64,000 bases of DNA, from contig JAYKAV010003065.1 of NCBI GenBank assembly GCA_035582835.1, positions 329,271 through 393,270 of the forward strand, in the 5' to 3' direction. Positions 48,594 to 59,526 of the stretch are shown piece after piece (the first letter of the stretch is position 1; each line of letters starts with the position of its first letter). The notes under the pieces are model-generated. The model was not told the origin of the DNA and made no database searches. It saw only the letters and a program-made list of their open reading frames with translations. Origin of the DNA: Phoebastria nigripes (Eukaryota; Chordata; Aves; Procellariiformes; Diomedeidae). The position numbers and the translations under genes were made by a program.

Positions 48594-50598
48594 GCACTGG
48601 ATTTCAATGGAGGCTTATGTGCAGTTTTACAACCCAGTACTGCTATGTTTTGCACCACCAATTTACAACCGAGTAATAAGTAAACACAAGATTTTTTGGC
48701 TACATAGGATTTTCCAAGGTGATTAAATAATTTTCTAAATAGCTCTGAGAATGAAGCTGTCTAAAATCCCCAAGGTAATAGGAAATTAACTGCATACACA
48801 CGCTCTTTAAAGANATAGGAGGAATTCAAATTTACTGAAGAAGTAGTATAAAATATTTAAGAAAGCAAACAAAATTGAATAAAACCCCTTGCAATGTAAA
48901 TTAAATCTACCGGAACCAGCAGCAACTACCTGCGCTGCTCTTCCGGGGGACTCCACCCGTGCAGCAGGCTCTGCTCGGCCCCTACTCCACCGGAGACCAT
49001 CGCGGATGGTGTGCGTCTCAGATGAACACACTTTAAAGACCTCCAAATGTTTTGTTAAATGGGCAAAAGCATTCATCAACCCTTTCAGCATCTCTGACCG
49101 CAGCCCCCCGCCGCGAGCGGTACTCTTTGTGGACTTACCCAAAGAACGGGGAGTCAGGAGCATCACAGATTTGGCTGGGGGGGTAGTTTTGGGGGGGAGC
49201 GGTTGTCTGGGGCACCATCTGATGACCCAAGGACTTGGCAGTAACCTACGTTAGGGCTCCCCAAGCTTTTCCATAGCGGGAGCAATCTCCACCGCCTCCC
49301 TCAGCCCTGGGGCTGCTGCCTGCTGGAGCCACCAGCTTACCCAGGGATGGGCAGCCAGCCTTGACCCTTCTCCTTGGGTGGGAACTGCAGCCCAAAACCA
49401 TGTGAGAAGGGGACTCGCCCTTCACGAAGGCTGCAGGTGCAAGCAATGGGGCAGGGCGAGCAGACCTGCCTGGGGGCCTTTCCCGGGCAGGGGCAGACCT
49501 CCCTCCCGGCACAGCTGGGCAGCCGGGCAGGGGAGCCCAGAGCCGCCGGAGGAAGGGCTCTGGAAAGCCATCCCTCCTGAGCAGCTCGAGGAAATTCATA
49601 TTTCATGTTCTGCTCCTTCTCTGCCCACGGAGTTCTTTCTCGTGGTGGTGCGTAGGTGTATGTGAGGGATTTATCCTTTCCCCACTGAATCACTGCAGCA
49701 CAACATCTTTTCAACCCTTCTGTACAGCAGAAAAGAGCCTCATGGCGTTTCTCCTCATTTTCCTGCTTAAGGAGACAGCCAGCGAGCTCCACAGCGTGAC
49801 CCGGCTGCACCCCAGCTCAAGGCTGGGAAGCAGCACGACCCCTCCTAGCCCCGGCGGAGGCATGCCTGGGGGAGCAGACAGCCCCCCCTCCTGCCAGCTG
49901 GCACCCTGAAACCGCAGCCCAGCCCACCTGCGGCCAGCATGAAGGTGCTAGGGATGCTGCTGCTTTTTCAGCTGGAAAATCGCTCCGCGCTTAAGGGAAG
50001 GAGTGGAGCGGGGTGCCCTGAGCACGGCATGTTCTCCCCACCACCTCAGGAGCCCAGATCCAAGCCAAAGCGTTACCAAATCCCAACTGCTGCAGTAACG
50101 AGCATTTGTGCTTTAACTAGGGGCCACCGGAAGATGTTTCATCACCATGTCTGAACCTGGTGTTTGTGTACAAGTTTTCTGTGTTTCGAAAAGAAAATGT
50201 GGAGGAAATGAGTTCTGCAGCTGTTGTCATGGGCAAAGCCATCGCCACGAGTAAAGGCATGGCCACGAGCAGATGCTTTCCCTGCTGACCCTCACATAAA
50301 TTACTTATTCAGAAAAAGACACAGGAGCTTTAGGCAGGTAGCCAGCAATAAAAATTTAAACGACGAGTTTTTTTGGCTGCATGAGAAACAGGCACCTCCT
50401 GAAATTTCAAATTAACATTAATGACCCTTCCGTAACAGTTGTTTAACCCAACGGTGCTTTCCAACTGAGGACCTCACAGCGTTAAGCTTCACAGCACCTT
50501 GATGAGACGCTGAACCTGGTGGGCCTGACACAAGCCTGTGGGCCCTAGGAAGACCATGCCTGTCCAGCATCACTGTGTTTTTATTGAGCTGTCAGTCA

Positions 50599-50621
50599 CT
50601 GAGCAGTCAGTGACTGCTCAG
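50599..50621. repeat. 23-nt perfect palindrome
   Basis: The arms ctgagcagtca and tgactgctcag are exact reverse complements around a single central G (50610). It lies 15 nt before a 28-nt poly(A) run. Confidence 0.9.
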
Positions 50622-50635
50622 CCCACATCAAGTTC

Positions 50636-50663
<28 letters not shown>
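50636..50663. repeat. Poly(A), 28 nt
   Basis: An uninterrupted A-run. I see no AATAAA just upstream and no clear target duplication, so retroposon origin is not shown. Confidence 0.9.
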
Positions 50664-50666
<3 letters not shown>

Positions 50667-51641
50667 ACAGGTTTTCCAATTACACTTGTGTGCAGTCAAG
50701 AAGATCAATAACTAACTTGTGGCATATTCTGTCCCATCCTTGCACCTTCAAGACAACAGTGCCTAGCTCCTTCCTTCCTCCGCCTATTTCCCCTCGCAGA
50801 AAAGGGCAAGATCACACTGGAAGTGCAGACAAAAACCAGCAAACATTAAGCCATTGGTTCTGATTTCCCACATTTTATCTCCTCTGGGCTGGGAGAAGAC
50901 AGGGGGATTGCACCCTGCTCCGACCCCATCGGACTGAGTGGATTCTCCCCTCTGCTTTGTATCGCACCTGACTTCTCTGCCACCTCAGCAACCTGGATGG
51001 TTTTGAAGGTTTTTGGTGGGGTTCCCCCCCGCTTCTCTCTGATATTTTTGCTCCCTGGGCTGTTTCTCTTCCCTTTTTATAGCCCTTCTCCCATTCAGTT
51101 TCTGTTCTCCAACGATACTTTGGCACTCGACTATCGAGACGCGGGCCACCGTTTAGAAAGCGAGTTGAAACACAGTGGATCACCAAGAGAACTGCTGAGG
51201 GCAGCCATGGGGCTGGGCAGCGATGCTTTGCCTGCTGAATTCCCAAAGACCACTTATAACTGCCTAGTATCACCTCCCAGCAGATCTGCTTCGTTTGCAT
51301 TCTTGTGCAAATGTAAGGGCACACAAAATCAAGGGTGCAGGAGGTGGAGAGGGCATTAAACAAGACCTCCATGCCGCAGACCCTTCCTGGGTTTTAGTTC
51401 CTCCCTCTTTGCCTTGGCCCACTAAAGCCCCGCAGGCTGTGCACATAACAAGGCCACCCATAAATGAGGATTCAACCACAAGAGCAGGAAAAGGCTTCCT
51501 CCAGTGAGAGCTGCAGTTCAAGCTACTCCCTCCTCCCCTATGCCCAGAAAATTAACATCTCCTTTTAGAAAACACAATTAAAAAAAAAAAAAAAAAAAGA
51601 AGGAAAAACCCTGGGGAAACTGAAGAGTTCTCACGGTGAAT

Positions 51642-51647
51642 TTTATT
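51642..51647 (-). terminator. NAB1: NAB1 polyadenylation signal (AATAAA)
   Basis: TTTATT on the + strand reads AATAAA on the NAB1 strand, within acaaaataaaattcacc. It is the last canonical signal before the sequence turns into GC-rich spacer. Cleavage would fall at about 51612-51632. Confidence 0.6.
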
Positions 51648-52167
51648 TTGTAAGCAACAATATAAACATGTGAATAAGAACAGGCATCATTTGCAGGGCT
51701 GGCCTTTGATCCAGAGTACCCTGAATCTAGCAACCCTTCAGGAGCAGATGAGGNCAAGCCTCCACCTGCGACCCCAGAGGCTAGCCAAGTTGCAGTCCAC
51801 CAAGACCTTTGTCATGGAAAGACCAATGCTTGAGTATTTGCTATTACCAAATGTATGTGCAATCTCAGAATGTACCTCCCACCTCCCCCCCAGGTTAAAA
51901 AAAAAAAAAATCATACAACTGCAAAACAGTAAAAAAAATTGCTTCCAGCTTATTGAGACTGAAATGGCCTGTTGGACTATAAACTGAAATATCATTCTAG
52001 AGATAACCAACTGGTTGTGACACAAAGTACTGTATTTACAACTCAAAAATATAACTGTTATATACTTTAATTTATAGCAAATTTAATACATTAGTGTTTA
52101 CAAAATAAATTCTGGACTCAACTGAAACAGCGTGCTGCTTAGCAAGTTCTTCTTCCTTCCTCTCACT

Positions 52168-52238
52168 TTAATTGAAGAGACCAGCAAGCTTAAGAGCTTC
52201 TTCTGTGATCCACGCACAACTTTTGATCATGCCAGATG
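52168..52238 (-). other. Possible alternative last exon of NAB1
   Basis: On the minus strand a good acceptor (tgttctgttttttcag) is followed by a 71-nt open segment to TAA. It joins in phase 1 to the donor at 55492, giving a 22-residue tail beginning SGMIKSCAWITEEALK. It lies inside the presumed 3'UTR of the normal last exon. I know of no such NAB1 isoform, and an open run of this size after a chance acceptor is not rare. Confidence 0.2.
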
Positions 52239-53155
52239 CTGAAAAAACAGAACATTGCCTGCATCTCTAAAGTCTTGTTGCTTGGTACCTTCTATCACTC
52301 AAGCTGTACAGTTCAAACCTTAAGCTGTCCTTTAACAAGTTCCATACACGTCTCATGAAAACTACTCAGATACTAACCAGGGCACTGGCTAACGTTACAA
52401 ACTGAAGAAATATCTTATCCGTATTACTAGCTCACACAACAGGAAAGAGGAAATATAACTACACATTCAATCTCTTATTTCTAACAGCAAAGCTGCGAAC
52501 TCCATTGCTTAAAGTAAGATACTTCAGTAAGTGAAACAGTACCATACAGTTCAAGAAACATTTTTTTAAAAAACAAACATTTTAATAGTATAAAAAGTTG
52601 TTTACTGGTGTTTCTACTATAAAGCTTTGTTCCACAAATCAAAAGTGATAAAATAATTAGATATGTTTACAGTGATAAGAGACTGCAGTGTAGACATTTC
52701 AGCTCACATTTTGCTGACCGTTTCAGTACAACATAGACTGTGACTGAATCGTTAATACACATCTATGACACAGAGCAAACTGCAGACACGAAGTGCACAC
52801 CTGAATATGGAAGTTTACCCACTGGCATGGTAACTTACTTTCTTCAGCCCTCCCTTTCCCCTCCAGAACACGACGTAGGCAAAAACTGTATTCAGAAACT
52901 GAGGCATATAACTATTTTGACTGCAGGAAGGCAACTCTTATTGAGGGAGTTGCGCAGAGGAAAAACGGATGCACACAAACACACCATGGTAAATTCCAAA
53001 GTTATATGCCGACTATTTCTCCTTAGATAAAATGACATCTGCAAAAGTGAAAATGTACAAAAAATAAAAACTGTCAAATAAATAAAGAATACAGATGTTA
53101 ATTAATCACATATATAAAGAAACGTATTGGCATACTGTATGCAGTATACGGTATA

Positions 53156-53215
53156 TTCATAGAATCATGTGGGCTGGACAGCACTTAATAAGGAGTCACA
53201 TGCTAAAGACATAAC
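53156..53215 (-). mobile_element. Possible CR1 3'-end remnant in the NAB1 3'UTR
   Basis: attcatagaatcatgtggg and the following ctggacagcact resemble the reverse complement of a CR1 tail (catagaatcatgtgggttgga...). The match is short and diverged. If real, it entered the 3'UTR in the same orientation as the gene. Confidence 0.35.
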
Positions 53216-54254
53216 TCCTTGTCTCTCTCCTCCAAAAGATCTGATGGTTTCTGGATATCAAGTGCAACCTTTTACACCAATGCATAAATCCTGCATCATA
53301 TTTCATCTTTGCCACACCTAGGATGCTTTTTTTTGTTGGTTTTTTTTGTTTGGTTTTTTTTGTTTTTGTTTAAAGATCCACAGAGAAGTCCAGAAAGTTA
53401 TAATGGTCTGAATCACAATTTTTGCAGCCCTGTCCATGCTACTTGGTCTCTTGGGTTTCCTACCAAATGAGATTTTAGTAATTGTACAGTATATCAAACC
53501 ATAGTTTTTCCCAACAAAATGGGAGCCAATCATATGGACTCTTCCATACTCTAACTGGCATTTTTTACACTCCTGAACTGTAGGTAGGTATTATGCTGTA
53601 AGTGTGTTACACAAAGGCTGCTGAAACCATTGAAAGTGATGTAACGATAGTTAAGTGTCAAGTACGTCCGCTATAATACAGAATTCAGGGTCTAGGTCTA
53701 CCAAATGCTATATCCACATAACATTTTAAACCATGAAATATTTTATGCATTTTCCTTTTTTCTACAAATATTGTTGCAAACTTGCTGTTAATTGTGTCAC
53801 GAGGTTCGCATTCCTAATTCTCCAAGGATTTTTAATTCAAATGTTTAACAACCATATCTACGCTAGGTACACTTAAAGTAGACATTGAAATTTCAAGTAA
53901 AATGAACTGTAGCCACATCTACTGGACTCAATACACGTCCCGACATCTAGATTTACTTTGATAAGTTATACAAATACATAATACATTCTTAAATAATGAA
54001 GACCCACAATATTAATTTGTGAATCTTCCCATGTTATAAAACCACTTTTACAGGAATGTTTATCCACCTGTATTACTGTTTTAGTTTGCAGTGTCTCTTG
54101 CTTTCCTGTTTCCACAGATTACTGTACCAGTTCTTAGGCTTTGGCTATTGAAATCTCTTATTTGAATGAGGCAACACTGGTTATTAAGGCTGGTTTTTTT
54201 TTCTCTTGTGAAGTTTCATTCTTTACTATGACACCATTTTCCAGAGCAGAATGA

Positions 54255-54346
54255 CTATCTTGTGTCTTCAGGTTCTGTTTTTATGACCTTCCTTTCTATG
54301 TTGTTAAAAGCCGAATGAGGAAAATCCTTTAAAATACCAAGGCCTT
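54255..54346 (-). CDS. NAB1: NAB1 terminal coding exon
   Basis: The acceptor is ctttcttaatgcag/AAGG, entering in phase 1 so that the joined codon is GAA. It encodes [18 protein letters not shown], then [11 protein letters not shown] and TAG (54255-54257). LGILKDxPHSAF and VIKTEPED are the conserved NAB1 C-terminus. IKTE fits the SUMO consensus (hydrophobic-K-x-E). The exon continues into the 3'UTR. Confidence 0.95.
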
Positions 54347-57300
54347 CTGCATTAAGAAAGAAGGAAAAAAAAAAAAAAAACCAGATGTTAAAAACACTCC
54401 TTGGAAACAAATATATTCTGTTCTTAATTCAAGAAAAAGGTCCATGAACCATAAGGATACTAACAGTTGAAGCAATAAATTCTGCCTCCTCCTACTGGGC
54501 TTTAACCCAGCTGGGTTAGAACCACCTCAGTTGCATTGCAGTGATGACAGAGTAATCACCACAGATTTACTTCAATTCTCTCCGGGAGCAGGGCTTAGTG
54601 GAGATGCACTCTTCACTTGATTTTGAAAGGGAACTGGTAAAAATCCCCAACTAGAAATTTCACGAAGTGAATTATCACTGGGATTGGGACAAACTGCAAA
54701 AAAGGTGAGCTAAGATTGCAACATATCGAAGTGGAAGATGCAAGATTCTGCCCAGTCTTCAAAACAACTACTTTTGCACCTTGTCTTTCAAATAACCTCT
54801 TTCCCATTGCATCTTCCAAACTCAGGTGGGATTTTATTATTATTATTCCTAAAGTTGCGAGAGTCTCAAGAATTCCTGGCTTTATCTCAGTGTGCCGAGC
54901 ATTAAACTGAAACCACCCATATAGATTTCACAGAGGATTCTTGCTGTCTTCTATCAAACTTAACATGAGTTTCTCCCAATGCCAGAGGTAAATGACAAGA
55001 TTGCCAGTGACCAGAAGTCGGTGAATGGGAAACTCAGTTCAAAAGACTTACTGCATGATTTGGTTCACAGTACATAAACAGTGCTAGGTCCTTATAGACC
55101 AGAATAAAAAGTCTTTTTATAAAAAGTCTGATTCCTTTATACAGAGTGAAGCCATGTTATAACCAAACTGCATTACAATCACAGCAACGTAAGTATTTAA
55201 CAGCAGTAGTTTGGGTCAATACCGCTCTCTGAGGACAGACACATGCCAGAACTTGCTTATCTGAACCTAGTTACTGCATCCTCTAAGCTTTTCCCAAATA
55301 ATATTCAATCTGATTCTAGATTAGCAAGTAACACTCCCCTTGAAGTTTTGTCCAAAGCCTTGATTAAAAGGTTACACACAAAGCACGCCAGGCTGAGCTA
55401 CTAGCTTCTTCACTCAGAGACATCATGTATTAGTAAGTTCATCACAGGCTTTGTAAGAAATGGCGGATAATTTACAAGGGACAGCACTAACCCGAAGACT
55501 GGGACTTTGCCTCACCACTGGGGTAAAGCCGGATCAAATCACTGCACAGAGGTTTTCCAACATGCTGCTCTCCATCAAGTGAAATGTGCTGCAACTGTCT
55601 ACTTGGCAGATTTGACATGCGGAGATTCAGCGGTCTTTCACCTGGAAGTTGTTCACAGTGAAACATTGATGCATTATAAGCAAAGCAATATTAAAAAACA
55701 GGTAGAGACTTAAAGACATACTAATTCTATCAGCAAAAGTGCATCCTAAATTCCAGCTGCTCAGGGAAGATTTCTAGCAAAACAAGGCTTATGTAAATAT
55801 GCTGCTTTGCAGACTATTCCACAGGCACCGCTAGAAAGGGACACTCGGCCATACCAAAAAAACCCCAAACAAACAAACAAACCAACCAAAAAACAAAACC
55901 TCACTTATTCTGCTCAAAAAACCCTTTGAGATCCTCAAAATTCCCACTCCACTGCACAATGGCTAAATAGTATAAAGAAGCTTGCACTATCAAGAGCAGC
56001 TGGATCCACACACATTCTTCCTGTATACTTGTGTACTGCATTGCTTGACCAACACGCACAAACGAAAACCTATGTTTTAACGCTTACTTATATTGATTCC
56101 CTTAGTTTCTCCCTCTACTGCTTCTCTTCCCCCCACTTAAACAAACTAGCTCTTAAAAAACAGATACAAGAACTTCTGGTTGTATTTCTTGTGTTTATAA
56201 CATTTTGTCTCATTTCACAACAGTAAAAAAGGAAATCCAAACAGAAAGCGCTCAAACAAAACAAACACTCCTAAGATTAATTCAAGCTAAGGAATAGCCA
56301 GTTGGTAAATCAAAGAGATAACCACAAAACTGTAAGCTTTTTGAAGAATAACAAGCTACTAAGAACATCATTAGAATCTGCTTAGTTCTAAGTAATTTAC
56401 ATAGCCAGCTCCTCAAGTTTTGTTCCTAGACTGCACAAACAGGTAAACAAAAAGGGGTACCAACTACATTATCTGCTTTACTGTCAATTTCCACAAAGCA
56501 AGAACACAAATTAAATGCAACATTCTGCTCTATTTTCAAAACTTAGGATAAAGCTAGAGCCAAGTTCTGCCCTCAATAAGAGTAGTGCACCCTACCTTCC
56601 TCCCTCCCCACGTTATCCACAGGGAAAGCAGTTTGCCCAGATACATTAGAGTAACAGAGCAGAATCTGACTGTACATCTGATTGCATTATTTAGACTGTA
56701 AGCACTTCAGGGCAGAGATCTTGTCTTGTCCATTCAGTGCTCAGTGTTCTATACTAGATAAGTAACACCACTGACAAGGTTGCATAATATCAATTGTATT
56801 TGCTGGCAGCAACGCCATGCCTGGAAGCTACCATACCTTGTCCATCAGCGTTATCTAATGACATGCCATTGGGGCTGTGCTCTTCTGAGTTTTGTCTGTA
56901 ACACCCTGTGGAAAGACGTCTCTCTAATGCAGCCTGGTTGCAAAGAAACTCCATCTGTTTTGCCATCACCTTTTCCGACTGCAAATAAAGCAAAAAAAAT
57001 TTCTCTCTATATACATACATAGAGCAAGTCAAAACACAGGGAAAAAAAACAACATCAGATGATAAGACTAACAGCCTAGATAAAGGTTTTTGTTGACTCA
57101 TATGTACAGATGTGTGCTTTACAGTTTCTTGAAAACTATCAAGCAAACAAAATATTTTTGCACCCATAAAGATTTTCATACTGTACATCTGAGTCACTCA
57201 AGAATACTTAAAATGCAAGCTGCTGTAGTTCATCCACGCAGAAATGCAACGTTAAATTCTGTTCTTCGAAAACACACAAAAATCACTTGCTGCACTTTAG

Positions 57301-59420
57301 AACTGCAGGTTACGTGAAGAGAATCTCAAGAAAAGCAAAAAATAATGTCTTAATTATCCAGTTAACTCTGTTCAAATATATGTCTTCACAAAGTATTCCA
57401 AGAGCAATGGCAACATCTGCTAAAAACTTATGCCAAGATTTCACCAGACATCTTGGAATCTTTATTTTAGGAAACAGCACTACACAAGCTTAAAAATCTG
57501 CCATTCTGAAAGTGTAGGATGACAGTATGTTTGTGGGGGATAAAGGTGTGAAATGTCTGTCTAGAAGAAGAACAAGACCCATACACCTCTAGAGAGTGAA
57601 ACTAAACAATGCGGTGCAACGTGGGAGGAAATGGCGTCTGAATGTTTGTCATTGACTTTAATGCCAAGAGAATTCTAACTTTCAATATAATCTTGTTCTT
57701 GAGAATGTAAATAAGCATCTTACAAAAATAAAAAGAAAATCACAAGTCAAGAAAGTTGATTTAGAAGAGCCACAATGAACATAAGAACACAAGGTGTACA
57801 AACTTTACATCTATGATTGATAGGAAAAAATTCATTTCCCTTTCAGGTAATGCCGTAATTGTTTCAACTAGTAGAGAGGCCTATTAATTGCAGAGCACTT
57901 AACTTTTCTTGGGAGATGATGAAAGCCCTGACTTCCCACGAAAGTCTGCTTACTCAGCATAGTTCAACAATTTACAAATACAATGACAGCATAACAGACC
58001 AGCAAAATCTGAGCTTCTCCAGCACAATGATGACCCTGACAGCAGGGTAATAACATGACCGATATTTACTTACTCTGGCTTAGAGCTCATCAGGTTCTGC
58101 AGAAGAACACTGATAGCTCAAGCTTGGTCTTGGGAGGTAGGTAAAAAAAGAAACTATTTTCAAATAGTTTACTTTCAAGTGTGCTTTAACTTTGCTATTC
58201 TGTCACTCCTGTTACAACTTTTGAACTGCAAAATATTTTAAAAAAGAGTAAAACATTTCTCACTCATGCCATCTTNGTTGTTTAATTGGGATAAAACCAG
58301 AATTTAAACTGCAATGATGCTTCTGATCACCATAGAAAAACCAGGAGAGTTGCAGATACATTTAAGCTTGAAATAAATCTCTAGTCCATTGTTATGTAGC
58401 AGTGACCAATGAAAACTTTAAAGCATATACAAGATGAAAATAAGCTTGCAAAAATCAAGTTCATTTAATCATTATGTGACATCAGAACATGTAGCGTAAC
58501 TGCTTTTTGATGTATCACAATGAACAGATTTGTATGACTGTACGCTACTTTGCAATAGAAGAAGGTAAAAGACAGGGTAACACATCTAGTCTCAGAAAAC
58601 AGGAGTGTAACTCCTAAGTGTAATCTTACGTGAAAATTCGGTGATTACATTTGCCCAAATCAGCTATACAAAATAAATTTGTTGCAACTTAGCATGAAAT
58701 CCCTCCTTGGCAACAACTGGCAGTAGGAGATGCGTATTTTGCCTCAAGGCTGGGATACGCTACAGAAAAGACAAAGAAAGAATTGGAAACCTGTCTTCAT
58801 TTATAAAAAGCTTTCTGGATACTCGAAACACTGCACCTCCACCAGGCTAGATGTTATTCAGAAAGGCAATTTATCCTCTCGGATCCAGAGGTTCACTATT
58901 TGCTGAATACATTGGCCCTTCTTACAAGAAATGTCAGAACCGAGGACTCCAAGATTGCCTACTCTATTCCTCTAGACTCAGTAACTTGAACTTTCCATTT
59001 ATAGCTAATAACGCAAGTAACACAGCACATACTGTACCAATAGTACCCTACTTGCTCCCAGCAGGCAATCATGTATTTTCAAGCCTACTACACTAGATCT
59101 TACCTCCTCGGAACTAACAAGGGTAAAGCTGTAGCACTGTGTCAGAACAGTTTCAGAAGATAAACCCAAATTAAGAGTGATGCAATCACAGCTAAGCTAG
59201 GTAGCCTTTGAAAATTGACAGCAATTACTTTAGTCATCAAAACAATACATCAAAATCAATGTACAAAGACATGGCCTGTATTATTCACAGTGTAATGTAG
59301 TTGGTTTACCTGGGAATTAAGAGCTGTTGAGTCTTCATTCTTTCCTTTAGCCAAAGCAAGTGGCATTTTGTCTTGCTGATAGAGGGTCTGGACTGTGTCC
59401 TGGAAATCAGGATAACCATC
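54255..59420 (-). CDS. NAB1: NAB1, EGR1-binding transcriptional corepressor, C-terminal part (spliced)
   Basis: NAB1 is a nuclear corepressor that binds the inhibitory domain of EGR/NGFI-A zinc-finger factors and dampens their targets. Four coding exons here (59310-59420, 56837-56978, 55492-55641, 54255-54346) join in phase and give about 164 residues ending at TAG. The NAB1 hallmarks [66 protein letters not shown] and IKTEPEDTR occur in that order. The final IKTE matches a SUMO-acceptor consensus. The N-terminal NCD1 and most of NCD2 lie on exons beyond 64 kb, so the gene is cut by the window edge, not broken. Compared with the mammalian protein as I recall it, residues are missing around NQAALERR and extra residues lie before RLYPS. 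Identification is from recalled family sequence; the splice sites are seen directly. Confidence 0.95.
54572..54693 (-). other. Possible alternative NAB1 exon ending in a stop
   Basis: It sits between the third and fourth NAB1 exons here. A very good acceptor (ctcaccttttttgcag) is followed by a 122-nt segment, open in phase 1, that would add [20 protein letters not shown] and about 20 more residues before TGA. Joining it to the 55492 donor would replace the conserved IKTEPED tail. No convincing donor lies inside it except a weak CAA/gtgaag. It is either an alternative terminal exon or a chance open segment. Confidence 0.25.
54694..55491 (-). other. NAB1: NAB1 intron
   Basis: Intron sequence between the 55492-55641 exon and the segment at 54572-54693. 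The full normal intron runs 54347-55491. A (TTA)n tract lies at about 54835-54846. Confidence 0.8.
55492..55641 (-). CDS. NAB1: NAB1 exon (GERPLNLRM exon)
   Basis: The exon is 150 nt, phase 1 at both ends. The acceptor is aacaacttccag/GTGAA and the donor is TTCGG/gttagt. It encodes (G)[15 protein letters not shown], then a divergent middle, then [15 protein letters not shown]. Mammalian NAB1 goes more directly from the RQ(P/L)xH region to SRLYPSEAKS. The segment here around [10 protein letters not shown] looks like an insertion or strongly diverged linker. PLNLR resembles, but does not match, the PxDLS-type CtBP-binding motif. Confidence 0.93.
55642..56836 (-). other. NAB1: NAB1 intron
   Basis: GT...AG intron on the minus strand, AT-rich. 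An (AAAC)n/poly(A)-like tract lies at about 55855-55903. No further exon seen. Confidence 0.85.
56837..56978 (-). CDS. NAB1: NAB1 exon ([10 protein letters not shown] exon)
   Basis: The exon is 142 nt, entering in phase 0 and leaving in phase 1. The acceptor is ttatttgcag/TCGG and the donor is ACAAG/gtatgg. It encodes 47 residues, including [39 protein letters not shown] and MSLDNADGQ. This is one of the most recognisable blocks of NAB1. After FLCNQA the mammalian protein, as I recall it, has a longer segment before RRLS, so about five residues are absent here. Confidence 0.95.
56979..59309 (-). other. NAB1: NAB1 intron with exon-like short segments
   Basis: GT...AG intron of 2.3 kb. Besides the 33-nt segment at 59104-59136 it contains a 23-nt segment (58074-58096) between a very good acceptor (gttcttctgcag) and donor (CAGA/gtaagt). 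That segment cannot be read through in the NAB1 frame without a stop, so if used it would be a poison exon. It may simply be a decoy. Confidence 0.8.
59104..59136 (-). other. Possible 33-nt cassette exon in NAB1
   Basis: Bracketed by acceptor gttctgacacag and a strong donor GAG/gtaaga, this segment is exactly 33 nt, phase 0 on both sides, and would insert [11 protein letters not shown] between the 59310-59420 and 56837-56978 exons without changing frame. It is not part of the NAB1 protein I know. It could be a lineage-specific microexon or chance. Confidence 0.25.
59310..59420 (-). CDS. NAB1: NAB1 exon (DGYPDFQ exon)
   Basis: The exon is 111 nt and encodes 37 residues, with phase 0 at both ends. 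The acceptor is tgctcaatag/GATGG and the donor is CCCAG/gtaaac. It encodes [20 protein letters not shown] and then a Lys/Leu/Ala-rich stretch ending ALNSQ. The DG(Y/F)PDFQD start is strongly conserved in NAB1. The middle differs from mammals, where this part is richer in Glu and Ala. It is the first NAB1 exon I can place; the preceding exon, which should end in a K-R-I-K-type motif, is not visible before the right edge. Confidence 0.92.
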
Positions 59421-59494
59421 CTATTGAGCATAAGAAGAAACCAAACACCAAAAGGGACACATTACTGATTTTTCTTCACCCTCTCTGTATACTC

Positions 59495-59526
59495 AAAAGA
59501 AAAAACAAAAACAAAAACAAAAACAC
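59495..59526. repeat. (AAAAAC)n-like microsatellite
   Basis: Several copies of AAAAAC, about 80 bp upstream (on the gene strand) of the acceptor of the 59310-59420 exon. Confidence 0.8.

Larger units (their letters stand above)
48331..51611. other. Spacer between CpG-rich stretch and NAB1 3' end, no gene seen
   Basis: Contains a 34-nt poly(T) (48559-48592), a GC-rich patch at 49.1-50.0 kb, a 23-nt palindrome and 28-nt poly(A) at 50599-50663, and a poly(A) at 51580-51598. No exon that I can support. Confidence 0.5.
51612..54254 (-). other. NAB1: NAB1 3' untranslated region
   Basis: This AT-rich sequence runs on the minus strand from the NAB1 stop codon (54255-54257) to the first good poly(A) signal, AATAAA at 51642-51647, after which composition changes to GC-rich spacer. 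A 3'UTR of about 2.6 kb is plausible for this gene. It contains a GTTTT-rich tract (53328-53372), a possible old CR1 3' end (53156-53215) and an exon-like open segment at 52168-52238. The cleavage site is estimated, and earlier alternative poly(A) sites are possible. Confidence 0.65.

Noticed and set aside
50400..50663. Processed retrogene ending in poly(A)
   Set aside because: No coding remnant, no AATAAA before the A-run and no clear target duplication.
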